From contig JAIQGK010000012.1 of NCBI GenBank assembly GCA_020072645.1, forward strand, positions 668,320-732,319: a DNA stretch of 64,000 bases, read 5' to 3'. The stretch is from Terriglobia bacterium. GTDB lineage: Bacteria; Acidobacteriota; Terriglobia; Terriglobales; Acidobacteriaceae. Made by a program: the position numbers and the translations under genes. Position 1 is the first letter of the stretch. Every line of letters begins with the position of its first letter. Below are positions 32,210 through 41,189 of this stretch, piece by piece. The notes under the pieces are model-generated. The model made no database searches and was not told the origin of the DNA. It was given only the letters and a program-made list of their open reading frames with translations.

Positions 32210-33589
32210 TCACATGTAGATAACGTAAGAGCTATGCCACAGTGCGCTGGGCAGGGTGCCGGGCGTACGCGAGGTCAGGATAACGTTGTAGTCCTGAGAA
32301 ACCGGCAGTGCATCGAGAAACTGAGGATCGCGGCTATCGGGCTGGACGGTGGCGAGATAGCGTAGAAAGTCCGCGAGATGCAGGCCGCCATCGTAACAGG
32401 AGCCGGCGTAAGAGAGATCGATGTTTTCAGTATTGAAATGGCAGGCTAGTGACGCCGCCAGGGAAACAGCGTGCTCATACGCCGGAGACGCGACGCGTCC
32501 GGGCTCAGGATTATCAAATACCAGGCGCAGGCGCCGCTCGTCTTCGCGTGTGAACTCACGCACTTTGAGCTGGCCGGTCTTGGCCGTGGCTTTCCAGTCG
32601 ACAAAGCGTCCGGGGTCCTGCGGCGTTGCTTCTCGGATACGGTAGAGCTCTGTGCCGCGTCCGCGCATGAAGGAAACAAAGTCTCCGGTGATCATAGGCA
32701 GGACATCAAGAAAATCGTCCGGCTCCAGCAGCGGAGGATAAACAATGAGATCGCGCTCCAGCGCAACTTTGCGGCTCTTGATCAGGAAGGAGAACGGAAA
32801 GCGCGTGGCAATGCTGAATCCTTCCTGGCTATAGTGGCCGCGGCGCGGAAATGTTACTTCCAGTTCGGTGCCGGCCGTATTTTGCGCAGCCACATACGTG
32901 AAATAGACAGGCCGCGTCAAAATGGGGGGCTGGAACGGCGGCGGATTTTTGCGGCTCAGCGTGTAGTCCGGCATCCGCAGCCATCGCTTCTTTTTGGGAA
33001 AGACAAACTCGGTCTTGCTCCATTCCCAGCCGCGCCGTTGCTGCTTTTTGTCCACCGGGGTAAAGACTTTCACGGAAAACGCCGGCATCCACAGGCGCGG
33101 ATTGATCAGGTTCACGCGCAACTGTACCGGCACCCTGGCAAAAGCGTTTTTAGGCACCACCACATCCAGCTCCAGCCGCCGCAGGTCCGCGGCCGAGCCG
33201 ATGCCTGAAACCGCAATTGCGGCCAGCATGGCCGCTTCCACAATCCACAAAAGATTGTTCGCGGTGTTGAGCGCGGCGATTGCAATAATGACCAGGACGA
33301 CGATATAGACAATGCCTTCACGCGTCAGTTCGTAGTCAAAGGCATCTTTCATGCGGGCGGCAGCCACGCGGCGCGCCAGAAAAGGCACGGTCAGTAACCC
33401 AACGATGAGGGCCAGGCACAACGCCGTAATGGCAAAAATCGACGTGGCCACGGGGTTGCCGCGCTCCCGCGCCACCGATGAAAATACCGCCGCCGCAAAC
33501 GCCAATCCCAGGCCGGCTACCGCCATGAAAAAGCGCTGCCATGCTTCCCGATCAAGGCTCTCCCATGTCGATTTAAAAAATTCACGCAT
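32210..33589 (-). CDS. DUF58 domain membrane protein
   Basis: 459 residues (a start 7 codons upstream at 33610 is possible). Three hydrophobic segments in the first 130 residues are followed by the beta-rich and vWA-like DUF58 region. Its signature is the YRIREATPQDPGRFVDWKA stretch followed by LKVREFTREDERRL. DUF58 proteins are usually encoded with a MoxR-type ATPase and a transglutaminase, and are linked to envelope or chaperone functions. Neither partner is adjacent here. The neighbour upstream is an alpha/beta hydrolase on the same strand. Confidence 0.88.
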   Translation of the reverse strand: MREFFKSTWESLDREAWQRFFMAVAGLGLAFAAAVFSSVARERGNPVATSIFAITALCLALIVGLLTVPFLARRVAAARMKDAFDYELTREGIVYIVVLVIIAIAALNTANNLLWIVEAAMLAAIAVSGIGSAADLRRLELDVVVPKNAFARVPVQLRVNLINPRLWMPAFSVKVFTPVDKKQQRRGWEWSKTEFVFPKKKRWLRMPDYTLSRKNPPPFQPPILTRPVYFTYVAAQNTAGTELEVTFPRRGHYSQEGFSIATRFPFSFLIKSRKVALERDLIVYPPLLEPDDFLDVLPMITGDFVSFMRGRGTELYRIREATPQDPGRFVDWKATAKTGQLKVREFTREDERRLRLVFDNPEPGRVASPAYEHAVSLAASLACHFNTENIDLSYAGSCYDGGLHLADFLRYLATVQPDSRDPQFLDALPVSQDYNVILTSRTPGTLPSALWHSSYVIYM

Positions 33590-33691
33590 CGCTCGCCATA
33601 AGTGTGGCACAACCCTGCAAAATCCTGATAGTGCCTAAAGTGCTTTCCAGATCGTGCCGCCCCTCCAGAATATGTCATTGCGGATCGTTGA

Positions 33692-34516
33692 TCATTGCTG
33701 GTCAATAAAATCCAAGACCAGCCGGTTAAACTCATCCGGCGTCTCTTCAAAGGGAAGATGACCCGCGCCTTCAATCACTTTGAGCTGACAGTCCGGCAGG
33801 GCCTGCTTAAGAGGCTCCGCAGAGCGAACATCCACCGCGCTGTCGCGGCTTCCCCAGATCAAAAGAGACCGCGCCTTGATTCGCGGGATCGCTGCGCTCA
33901 AGGTAGTCACGTCATTTTCCCAACTGCGCAAGGTGTTCAGGATGTTATTCACCCTTCCTGGACGCATTACCTGGGAACAGTATCCTTCCACGGTTCCAGG
34001 CGGAAGGCGCTCGGGATCGCCGTACATCCTGGCCAGCGCTGTATGGTAGAGAGGACGGGAAAAGGGCCAAACCATCCTGAGGAAAGTTCCTCCTATACGC
34101 CCTTTCAAAAACTGTATACGTTCCAAGCCCAGAGTTGACCAGGGATTTACCGGCGCGGCCAGCACAAGAGAACGCACTTTTGCGCTCTTGGCGGCAAGAA
34201 GCATTGCGATTGCACCACCCCACGAGCACCCCAGCACATCGATTTCCTCAAGCTTAAGACGCTCCATAAGGGACAAAACGCGGTCTGCCTGTGCCGGCAT
34301 GGAGCAGTCCAGATGGCGTGGCGCATCGCTTTCTCCGTGGCCCGGCAGATCGACCGCATAGACGGTGTGCCGCAGTGAAAGTGCTTCCATATTCCGCCGC
34401 CAGCAGAACGATCCGCCCAGCAATCCATGCAGCAGCAAGAGCGGACGGCCAGCCCCAAGGCGCGAGAAGTGAATTTGCTCTCCGTCAATTTCCGCCGTAA
34501 GTTTCTCGATCTGCAT
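33692..34516 (-). CDS. Alpha/beta-fold hydrolase
   Basis: 274 residues from MQIEKL (the frame opens 12 codons earlier at 34552). The oxyanion-hole motif LLLLHGLLGGSFCW, the nucleophile elbow GCSWGGA (Ser), the acid in WGSRDSAVD and the His in EGAGHLPFEE complete the catalytic triad. A cap region (~135-205) is inserted before the C-terminal strands. Family members are esterases, haloperoxidases or C-C hydrolases, and the substrate cannot be told. Cytoplasmic. Confidence 0.9.
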   Translation of the reverse strand: MQIEKLTAEIDGEQIHFSRLGAGRPLLLLHGLLGGSFCWRRNMEALSLRHTVYAVDLPGHGESDAPRHLDCSMPAQADRVLSLMERLKLEEIDVLGCSWGGAIAMLLAAKSAKVRSLVLAAPVNPWSTLGLERIQFLKGRIGGTFLRMVWPFSRPLYHTALARMYGDPERLPPGTVEGYCSQVMRPGRVNNILNTLRSWENDVTTLSAAIPRIKARSLLIWGSRDSAVDVRSAEPLKQALPDCQLKVIEGAGHLPFEETPDEFNRLVLDFIDQQ

Positions 34517-34782
34517 GGTCTTTGAGGACAACCGCTTTTTCGTTTCCGGCACTCAAATAGGATGTTATCGCCTCTGTCGCTTCTGAATGCGGGGTTCCTC
34601 CAAGAAGCCCCGCAATTTTTAAAACTTCCCCCAAGGGTTTTCCACCCTGAATTTCCTACCAAAAATGGAAATACAAAAAGACACAGCGAAATACCAATTT
34701 CAGTAGCTTTTGAACATTAAAGCATTTATACTTTTGTAACTGTCAGTAAACAAAAAGCTTATTGCCCCTACCGGAAAACCAT

Positions 34783-37707
34783 ATGGCATCCCAGTTGCTT
34801 CAATCTAGCCCAACCCCAGCGCTTACACGATTTGCGCCCGGGGTGGAGAGGTTTGGAAAGCAGCGGATGCGAAAGGATTCCCTAGTTCGTTTCTCCGCCG
34901 TCGTACTGGCGCTGCTCACGGCCGCCTGCGTCGTGTTTGCCATCATCAATTGGCAAAAAGAGTCCCAGTACACCACTCCGACGGACGGCGTGTGGTGGAA
35001 GGAGCATTCCGGCTTCCTTGTGGCCAAAGGGGTCATCCCCAACGGTCCAGGCGATAAAGCAGGCATCAAGGTTGGCGACAAGTTACTGCGCGTCAATGGT
35101 CTGCCTAAAGACCAGACCATCAAGAACCTGGTCGAGTTTGAAAAACATCTTTACCGCAGCGGCGTTTATTCCCGCGCCACGTATCTGCTTGATCGGCAGG
35201 GGATCAGCCTGGAAGTGGGGCCGGTCATTCCGATCCCGGCGGACAATTCCCTTAAACTGGGCCAGCGCCTTATCGCGCTCATTTATCTGGGCATTGGCTT
35301 GTATGTTTTGTTCCGGCGCTGGACCGCACCGAAATCGACCCACTTTTACCTTTTCTGCCTGATTTCATTTGTCCTGTACTCGTTTCATTACACGGGCAAG
35401 CTGAACGCCTTTGACCAGACCATTTACTGGTCGAGCATTGTTGCGTGGCTGCTGCAGCCGGCATTGTTCCTACATTTTGCTCTGACTTTCCCCAGGCCGC
35501 GCAGGCTGCTGGCAAATCATCCCTGGGCAATTTCGCTTGCTTACCTGCCGGGAGCGGCCCTTCTGATAATGCAAGTGGTCGCCGTTTCGGTTTTTGAGTT
35601 CACTGAGTCCCTGCGCTGGGACCTGGACCGGCTGCAAATGGTCTATCAGACCGTTTATTTCGCGATAGCGGCCGTGATCCTATGGCGCACTTATCGCAAA
35701 GCTGGAACTCCGTTGCAACAGCAGCAGCTCAAGTGGATCTCCCGCGGCACCGTTCTTGCAATTGGCCCGTATACGCTTTTTTACGTGATTCCTTACATCG
35801 CCGGAGCGCTGCCCACGCCGGCGATGAAAATTTCCGTTCTGTCGCTGGTCTTCCTGCCCGTAACCTGGGGCTACGCCATTGTGCGCTACCGGTTGATGGA
35901 CGTAGACATCATCTTTAAGCGCGGCGTCGCTTATACGCTGGCGACCGCTGCCATCGTGGTGGCTTACTTTGTCGGTATCGGCAGCCTTGCCGGCTCCATT
36001 ACCACAAAGTATCCGGGTACCGGCACCTTCGGCCTGATCGCAGTCATCATCATCACGGCCCTGATTTTTGAGCCGCTGAAGAACTGGATCCAGGTCCGTG
36101 TCGATCGCTTCTTTTACCGCAAGCGCTATGACTATCGCCGCACGCTGATCGAGTTTGGACGCGAGCTCAGCTCTGAAACCGACTTGCACGCCATGCTCAC
36201 CTCCGTCATTGATAGGCTTTCGCGAACGCTGCTGGTTGATCGTATTGCCATCTTCCTGGCCACGGACGCTGAAGCCAACCAGTTCGTAATGGAAAAGTCT
36301 TTTGGCATCAGTTACGCCGGCTCGCTCGACCTCAGTTTCCTTGTGGTGGAGCGTCCGGAGCAATATGCTGGGCACATCTTCTTTGACAACACGCGCAAGG
36401 CGCTGCAGGAAAGCGTGACCGCGCGTGAAACCATCGCCAAGCTCAACCTGAATTACTACATCCCTTGCACGGTGCAGAACCGCACGATCGCGGTCATGGG
36501 TTTGGGCAAGACCATGTCTGGTGACTTCCTCTCGAGTGAAGACGTTGAGCTTCTGGAAACCTTGGCGGGATATATGGGTATCGCCATCCAGAACGCGCGG
36601 CTGTATGCCTCACTGGAGCAGAAAGCCAGCGAGTACGAGCGGCTGAAGGACTTCAACGAGAACATCGTGGAATCCATCAGCGTTGGCGTGCTGGCCGTGG
36701 ACCTGGAAGATCGCATCGAGTCATGGAATTCGCAGATGGAAGTGATGTATGCCATGCCGCGGTCGCAGGTGCTCAATGAGCGATTGAGTGAAGTCTTTCC
36801 GGCTGAGTTCATGGAAGAGTTTTACCGCGTGCGGCAGAATCCGGGCATTCACAACCTGTATAAATTCCGCCTGCACACGCGCGCGGGCGATGTGCGCATT
36901 GCCAATGTGGCCATTGCGCCGCTGGTGACAAGAAAGTTTAACGTGATTGGCCGCCTCATCATCGTGGATGACATCACAGAGCGGATGGAATTGGAATCGC
37001 AGCTGACGCAGGCAGAAAAGCTTTCATCCATCGGCTTGCTGGCTGCGGGCGTGGCGCATGAAGTGAATACTCCGCTCGCGGTAATTTCCAGCTACGCGCA
37101 GATGCTTACCAAGCAGATCAATGGCGACGCCAAGCTTGGCCCGCTGCTGGAAAAAATCACGCGCCAGACGTTCCGCGCTTCAGAGATCGTGAACAACCTG
37201 CTGAATTTCTCGCGCACCAGCGCCACGGAATTCAGCGCCATCGACCTGAACAAGATCATTACGGAAACGCTCACGCTGCTGGAGCATCAGCTCAAGACTT
37301 CGCGCGTGAAGGTGCAGACCGATCTCTATACCGGGCTGCCGCTGATCCATGGCAATTCCGGCAAGCTGCAACAAGTATTCCTGAACCTGTTTCTGAACGC
37401 CAAAGACGCCATGGCGGGCAAGGGCGGCACGTTGCACATCAGCACCGCCAACGGCGACAGCGTACAGGTCAACATCAGTGACAGCGGCGCCGGCATTGCG
37501 CCGGAGCATATCAACAAGATTTATGACCCGTTCTTTACCACCAAGAACGTTCCACGTGAAGGCCAGTCACGCGGCACGGGACTTGGCCTGTCAGTCACGT
37601 ACGGAATCATTCAAGAGCACGCGGGCAAGATCCGCGTGGACTCGCAACCTGGCCAGGGAACTACGTTCCAACTGGAATTTCCAATGAGAAAGGCAGTCAA
37701 TGTCTGA
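34783..37707 (+). CDS. Membrane sensor histidine kinase with PDZ, GAF and PAS domains
   Basis: 974 residues; ATG at 34783 is preferred to a TTG at 34762. Order: membrane span (~35-55), PDZ-like domain (~78-140, NGPGDKAGIKVGDKLLRVNG), seven or so spans (~158-430), GAF domain (~450-600), PAS domain (~620-735, VGVLAVDLEDRIESWN) and HisKA with His759 (AHEVNTP). The HATPase_c domain ends the chain (NLFLNAKDAM, DSGAGI and GTGLGLSV). A periplasmic PDZ on a kinase suggests sensing of misfolded or peptide C-termini. It overlaps the NtrC-type regulator gene by 8 bases, so the two form a coupled two-component system. Confidence 0.9.
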   Translation: MASQLLQSSPTPALTRFAPGVERFGKQRMRKDSLVRFSAVVLALLTAACVVFAIINWQKESQYTTPTDGVWWKEHSGFLVAKGVIPNGPGDKAGIKVGDKLLRVNGLPKDQTIKNLVEFEKHLYRSGVYSRATYLLDRQGISLEVGPVIPIPADNSLKLGQRLIALIYLGIGLYVLFRRWTAPKSTHFYLFCLISFVLYSFHYTGKLNAFDQTIYWSSIVAWLLQPALFLHFALTFPRPRRLLANHPWAISLAYLPGAALLIMQVVAVSVFEFTESLRWDLDRLQMVYQTVYFAIAAVILWRTYRKAGTPLQQQQLKWISRGTVLAIGPYTLFYVIPYIAGALPTPAMKISVLSLVFLPVTWGYAIVRYRLMDVDIIFKRGVAYTLATAAIVVAYFVGIGSLAGSITTKYPGTGTFGLIAVIIITALIFEPLKNWIQVRVDRFFYRKRYDYRRTLIEFGRELSSETDLHAMLTSVIDRLSRTLLVDRIAIFLATDAEANQFVMEKSFGISYAGSLDLSFLVVERPEQYAGHIFFDNTRKALQESVTARETIAKLNLNYYIPCTVQNRTIAVMGLGKTMSGDFLSSEDVELLETLAGYMGIAIQNARLYASLEQKASEYERLKDFNENIVESISVGVLAVDLEDRIESWNSQMEVMYAMPRSQVLNERLSEVFPAEFMEEFYRVRQNPGIHNLYKFRLHTRAGDVRIANVAIAPLVTRKFNVIGRLIIVDDITERMELESQLTQAEKLSSIGLLAAGVAHEVNTPLAVISSYAQMLTKQINGDAKLGPLLEKITRQTFRASEIVNNLLNFSRTSATEFSAIDLNKIITETLTLLEHQLKTSRVKVQTDLYTGLPLIHGNSGKLQQVFLNLFLNAKDAMAGKGGTLHISTANGDSVQVNISDSGAGIAPEHINKIYDPFFTTKNVPREGQSRGTGLGLSVTYGIIQEHAGKIRVDSQPGQGTTFQLEFPMRKAVNV

Positions 37708-39130
37708 GGCAGCGGTCTTAACTCGTCCCCGGACCGACCTCTCCCACGGCGGTTCAATCCTGATTATCGATGATGAAGCCGGCATCCGCGAGTCGCTGGA
37801 AACTTTGCTGGAGTTTGAAGGTTACAGTGTGGAATCGGCTGAGACCGGGGAGGATGGACTCGCCCGCCTGAACGAACATACCTTTGATCTGGTGCTGCTC
37901 GACTTTGCTTTGCCTGATCGCAATGGCCTCGAAATCCTGGCTGACATCCGCTCGCGAGATTCACAACTGGCTGTGATCATGATTACCGCCTATGGCACGC
38001 TGGACAATGCTGTCCGCGCCATGCAGAAGGGCGCCACCAATTTTATCCAGAAGCCGTGGGACAATGAAAAGCTTCTGGCGGACGTGCGCGCCGCGGTGGC
38101 CCGTCGCCGCGTGGAAGAAGAAAATGAGCAGCTCAAACGAGCGCTGAAAGAGCGTTATAACTTTGAGCATATTGTCGGTAAGTCTGATTCCATGCTCAAG
38201 ATCTTTGACCTGGTTGGACAGGTAGCTCCCAGCCGCTCCACCGTGCTGATCCAGGGTGAAAGCGGCACCGGCAAGGAACTGATTGCCAAGGCGATTCACG
38301 CCAACTCAACTCGCAAGAACCATCCTTTTGTTCCGGTCAATACCGGCTCCATGCCCGCCGACCTGCTGGAGTCAACACTGTTCGGCCATGTGAAAGGCGC
38401 GTTCACCAGCGCCATCTCTTCCAAGAAAGGCCTGTTTGAAGTGGCCGATGGCGGGACGATTTTCCTGGATGAAATCGGCACCATGAGCATGGAAACCCAG
38501 GCAAAAATCCTGCGCGTCCTGCAGGACCGCAAATTCATGCACCTGGGCGGCATCCATGAGCTGCAGGTGGATGTGCGAGTGATCGCGGCCACCAATATCG
38601 ATTTGCAGGTGCTGGTGCGGGAAGGCAAATTCCGTGAAGACCTTTTCTATCGCCTGAACGTGATCACCGTTGATCTGCCTCCGCTGCGCAACCGCGGTGA
38701 AGACGTTCCACGGCTGGTTGGACATTTCCTGGAGAAGTTTTCGCGCGAGAATGGCAAGGCAATCATCAACATTGCGCCGGAAGCCTTGCGTCCCTTAATG
38801 GATTATTCCTGGCCCGGAAACGTCCGCGAACTGGAAAACGTCATCGAACGCGCCGTGGTGCTGTGCAATGGGCCTACTGTGGGCATTGAGCTCATTCCTG
38901 ACCACATCGTGGGGAGAGGATCGGAAGGCAAGATGCTTGAACACCGCCCGGACGCGTCATTGTTTGAAATCGTTGAAGATTGCGAGCGCCGTTTGATCGT
39001 GAACATGCTGGAGAAATGCAGTTGGAACCAGACTGACGCCGCCGAGCGCTTCCACATTCCGCTTTCCACGTTGAACCAGAAGATCAAGCGGCTCAATATT
39101 GAAATCAGGAAGAAGGGCGCGCGAGATTAG
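37700..39130 (+). CDS. NtrC-family sigma-54-dependent response regulator
   Basis: 476 residues. Receiver domain with phospho-acceptor Asp68 (LVLLDFALPD) and switch Lys118. AAA+ domain with Walker A GESGTGKE (186-193), Walker B GGTIFLDE (251-258) and the L1 loop reading GAFTSA (233-238) instead of the usual GAFTGA. A C-terminal Fis-type helix-turn-helix (NQTDAAERFHIPLSTLNQKI) follows. The L1 loop contacts sigma-54, so the Ser might tune activation. Co-expressed with the upstream kinase (overlap 37700-37707). The 3' end overlaps the convergent TMEM175 gene by 26 bases. Confidence 0.93.
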   Translation: MSEAAVLTRPRTDLSHGGSILIIDDEAGIRESLETLLEFEGYSVESAETGEDGLARLNEHTFDLVLLDFALPDRNGLEILADIRSRDSQLAVIMITAYGTLDNAVRAMQKGATNFIQKPWDNEKLLADVRAAVARRRVEEENEQLKRALKERYNFEHIVGKSDSMLKIFDLVGQVAPSRSTVLIQGESGTGKELIAKAIHANSTRKNHPFVPVNTGSMPADLLESTLFGHVKGAFTSAISSKKGLFEVADGGTIFLDEIGTMSMETQAKILRVLQDRKFMHLGGIHELQVDVRVIAATNIDLQVLVREGKFREDLFYRLNVITVDLPPLRNRGEDVPRLVGHFLEKFSRENGKAIINIAPEALRPLMDYSWPGNVRELENVIERAVVLCNGPTVGIELIPDHIVGRGSEGKMLEHRPDASLFEIVEDCERRLIVNMLEKCSWNQTDAAERFHIPLSTLNQKIKRLNIEIRKKGARD

Positions 39131-39791
39131 CAGCTTTTTCAGCCTGCTGACGACGATGCCACCACATCTTCTGCCACAGACGTAGCCCGACCAGCACAAC
39201 TGCCATGGCGTAAAAACCTGCCAGTGGATTGATGAAATGAACAGCCAGCATGGCTGAGCCCAGCGCCACGGGAAAGAAAAAGATTTGCTGTCCCATAAGC
39301 TGAGCTTTCAGCGGCTCGTCTTCACTGAGCAGTTTCTTCTGTCTGGCTACCACCCATTGCGCCGCCAAAAGGGTGGCCGCCACAAACATGTTGGCAAAAT
39401 AAATCTCCTGGGCCGCGCGGTTGCGCAGGAAATGCCCCAGCAACGCACAGGAAAAAGGCATGACAGAAATCGACATTAGAAACAACAGATTTAACCACAC
39501 TAGCGCAATTTGCAGATGCCGGACGAAATGCATTGCCAGATGGTGCATGACCCAGAGCAGTCCACAATAAAGAAAAGAAACAAAAAAGCTAAAGAAAGCC
39601 GGTGCTTCGTGGCCAATGCTTTCCAGCAACTGGCCGGCGCCCACGGATTTCGGCATGTCGGGAACTTTTAGTTCCAGCACCAGCAGCGTCATGGCGATGG
39701 CAAAAATCCCATCGGTCAGCGCTTCCATGCGTCCCTTGGAGAGCAAGATGCTGTGAATCAACTTTCTGGCTGAGAGTGGCGGTGTGCTCAT
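39105..39791 (-). CDS. TMEM175-family (DUF1211) cation channel
   Basis: 228 residues from MSTPPLSARKL; the frame runs 13 codons further to 39830. The signature is RMEALTDGIFAIAMTLLVLEL in the first span, the conserved pore-lining F-S/T-D motif of bacterial TMEM175 channels. About six spans in total. Prokaryotic members conduct potassium and assemble as tetramers. The stop lies inside the 3' end of the convergent response-regulator gene. Physiological role here unknown. Confidence 0.9.
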   Translation of the reverse strand: MSTPPLSARKLIHSILLSKGRMEALTDGIFAIAMTLLVLELKVPDMPKSVGAGQLLESIGHEAPAFFSFFVSFLYCGLLWVMHHLAMHFVRHLQIALVWLNLLFLMSISVMPFSCALLGHFLRNRAAQEIYFANMFVAATLLAAQWVVARQKKLLSEDEPLKAQLMGQQIFFFPVALGSAMLAVHFINPLAGFYAMAVVLVGLRLWQKMWWHRRQQAEKAANLARPSS

Positions 39792-39936
39792 TGTGGGTTG
39801 AGATTGTAAAGGACTTCCGATCGCCCGCACAATCGGCTTATTGTTGATTGCAAGAGAACAGGCTGATTACTTTTCGGTAATAAATTATGATGCGCAGCTT
39901 GCGAAGATCCCACCAGAATCAAGGAGAGACAACAGA

Positions 39937-40332
39937 ATGAATATTGATGTCATCCATCAGGTCATGGCCGAATCACAGGCCGGAAAGCTGGTATTCCCAG
40001 AAGTGGTGCGGCGATTGGTGGAAGCCGATGTTGAATCCTATTTCTGCGATCTCGCCGCAGGCACAGAGACGTTCTATACCACCAGGGGCAAGACCCATGT
40101 TGAAAAAATGACCCTACCGGTGCTGCCCGTGGCCGAGGAGTTTTCTTCTTCCGGAATCGTGGCCGCCATCCGCGCGGCGCAGACAGACGTCATTCGTTAC
40201 CCGGAATTCATGAAGCGCTCCGCAGAAGCGGGCGTGACCGGCTACTGGGCCTTTCTGGCCGGCAGAAAAGTCATCTATTTTGGCCGCAAGGGCGAGTTCC
40301 ACGTTGAAGAATTTCCGCACGCAAAATCATAG
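39937..40332 (+). CDS. DUF1398 family protein
   Basis: 131 residues. Start chosen because AAGGAGA lies 8 bases upstream; the frame is open to 39841 but not conserved there. Typical features: MAESQAGKLVFPEVVRRLVEADVESYFCD near the start and IRAAQTDVIRYPEFMKRSAEAGVTGYWAFLAGRKVIYFGRKG toward the end. The family (E. coli YbcV-like) occurs in bacteria and prophages without known function. Cytoplasmic, monocistronic, or possibly co-transcribed with mlaE 77 bases downstream. Confidence 0.85.
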   Translation: MNIDVIHQVMAESQAGKLVFPEVVRRLVEADVESYFCDLAAGTETFYTTRGKTHVEKMTLPVLPVAEEFSSSGIVAAIRAAQTDVIRYPEFMKRSAEAGVTGYWAFLAGRKVIYFGRKGEFHVEEFPHAKS

Positions 40333-40409
40333 GCGCAATAGAGAACGGCAGGCGGACGCTAATCGCGCTGTGGCTGCCAAGCCGTTGGCTCTGCTATATT
40401 TCCTGTTGG

Positions 40410-41183
40410 ATGGAACTGATCTCGCCGTTCGATTTCGTAAAGCGCAATATCCTCGCGGTGCAGGAGTACACCTATCTTTCACTCCGTTCGCTCATAAATA
40501 TATTCCGCACGCCTTTTTACATGGCGGATACCATTCAGCAGGCCGATCTCATCGGCGTGGGATCGCTGCCCATTGTAGTTTTGACCGGCATGTTCACCGG
40601 GATTGTGCTCGCGCTAAACACGGCAAAAACTCTGGAATCGTTCGGATCTCTTTCAATGACCGGACGGCTGGTGTCCTTCTCCATGGTTCGCGAACTGGGC
40701 CCAGTGCTGACCAGCCTGATGGTAACCGGACGCAACGCTTCCGGCATGGCCAGCGAACTTGGCTCCATGAAGGTGACAGAACAGATTGACGCCATGCGCG
40801 CCCTGGGCACAGATCCTTACAAAAAGCTGGTGACCCCGCGCGTGATATCAACGGTCTTCATGATGTTTTTTCTCACCATCATCTCTGACCTTGTTGGCCT
40901 GGTGGGCGGATGGATCATCTCCTTTTTCATGCTGGGGCTCGACAGCACGCAATACTGGAACAGCGCGTACCAGATATTGCATTATTCTGACGTAGTTACC
41001 GGCCTGGTGAAGCCGGTGGTATTCGGCTTTATTATTGCCACCGTGGGTTGTTACTTCGGCATGACGACAAAAGGCGGCACACAGGGTGTGGGACGCTCCA
41101 CCACGCAAGCAGTAGTCGTGTCTTCCGTCCTGATTCTGGCTGTTGACGCCGTCCTTACGCAACTCCTGATCGTTCTAACTTGA
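40410..41183 (+). CDS. mlaE: MlaE-type ABC transporter permease
   Basis: 257 residues and five spans with the permease signature GPVLTSLMVTGRNASGMASELGSMKVTEQIDAM, followed by GTDPYKKLVTPRV. In Proteobacteria MlaFEDB moves phospholipids between the inner and outer membranes to keep lipid asymmetry. Here the ATPase gene follows after 6 bases, but no MCE substrate-binding (MlaD) or STAS (MlaB) gene is adjacent, so the full complex must be completed elsewhere. Confidence 0.93.
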   Translation: MELISPFDFVKRNILAVQEYTYLSLRSLINIFRTPFYMADTIQQADLIGVGSLPIVVLTGMFTGIVLALNTAKTLESFGSLSMTGRLVSFSMVRELGPVLTSLMVTGRNASGMASELGSMKVTEQIDAMRALGTDPYKKLVTPRVISTVFMMFFLTIISDLVGLVGGWIISFFMLGLDSTQYWNSAYQILHYSDVVTGLVKPVVFGFIIATVGCYFGMTTKGGTQGVGRSTTQAVVVSSVLILAVDAVLTQLLIVLT

Positions 41184-41189
41184 TCTCTC

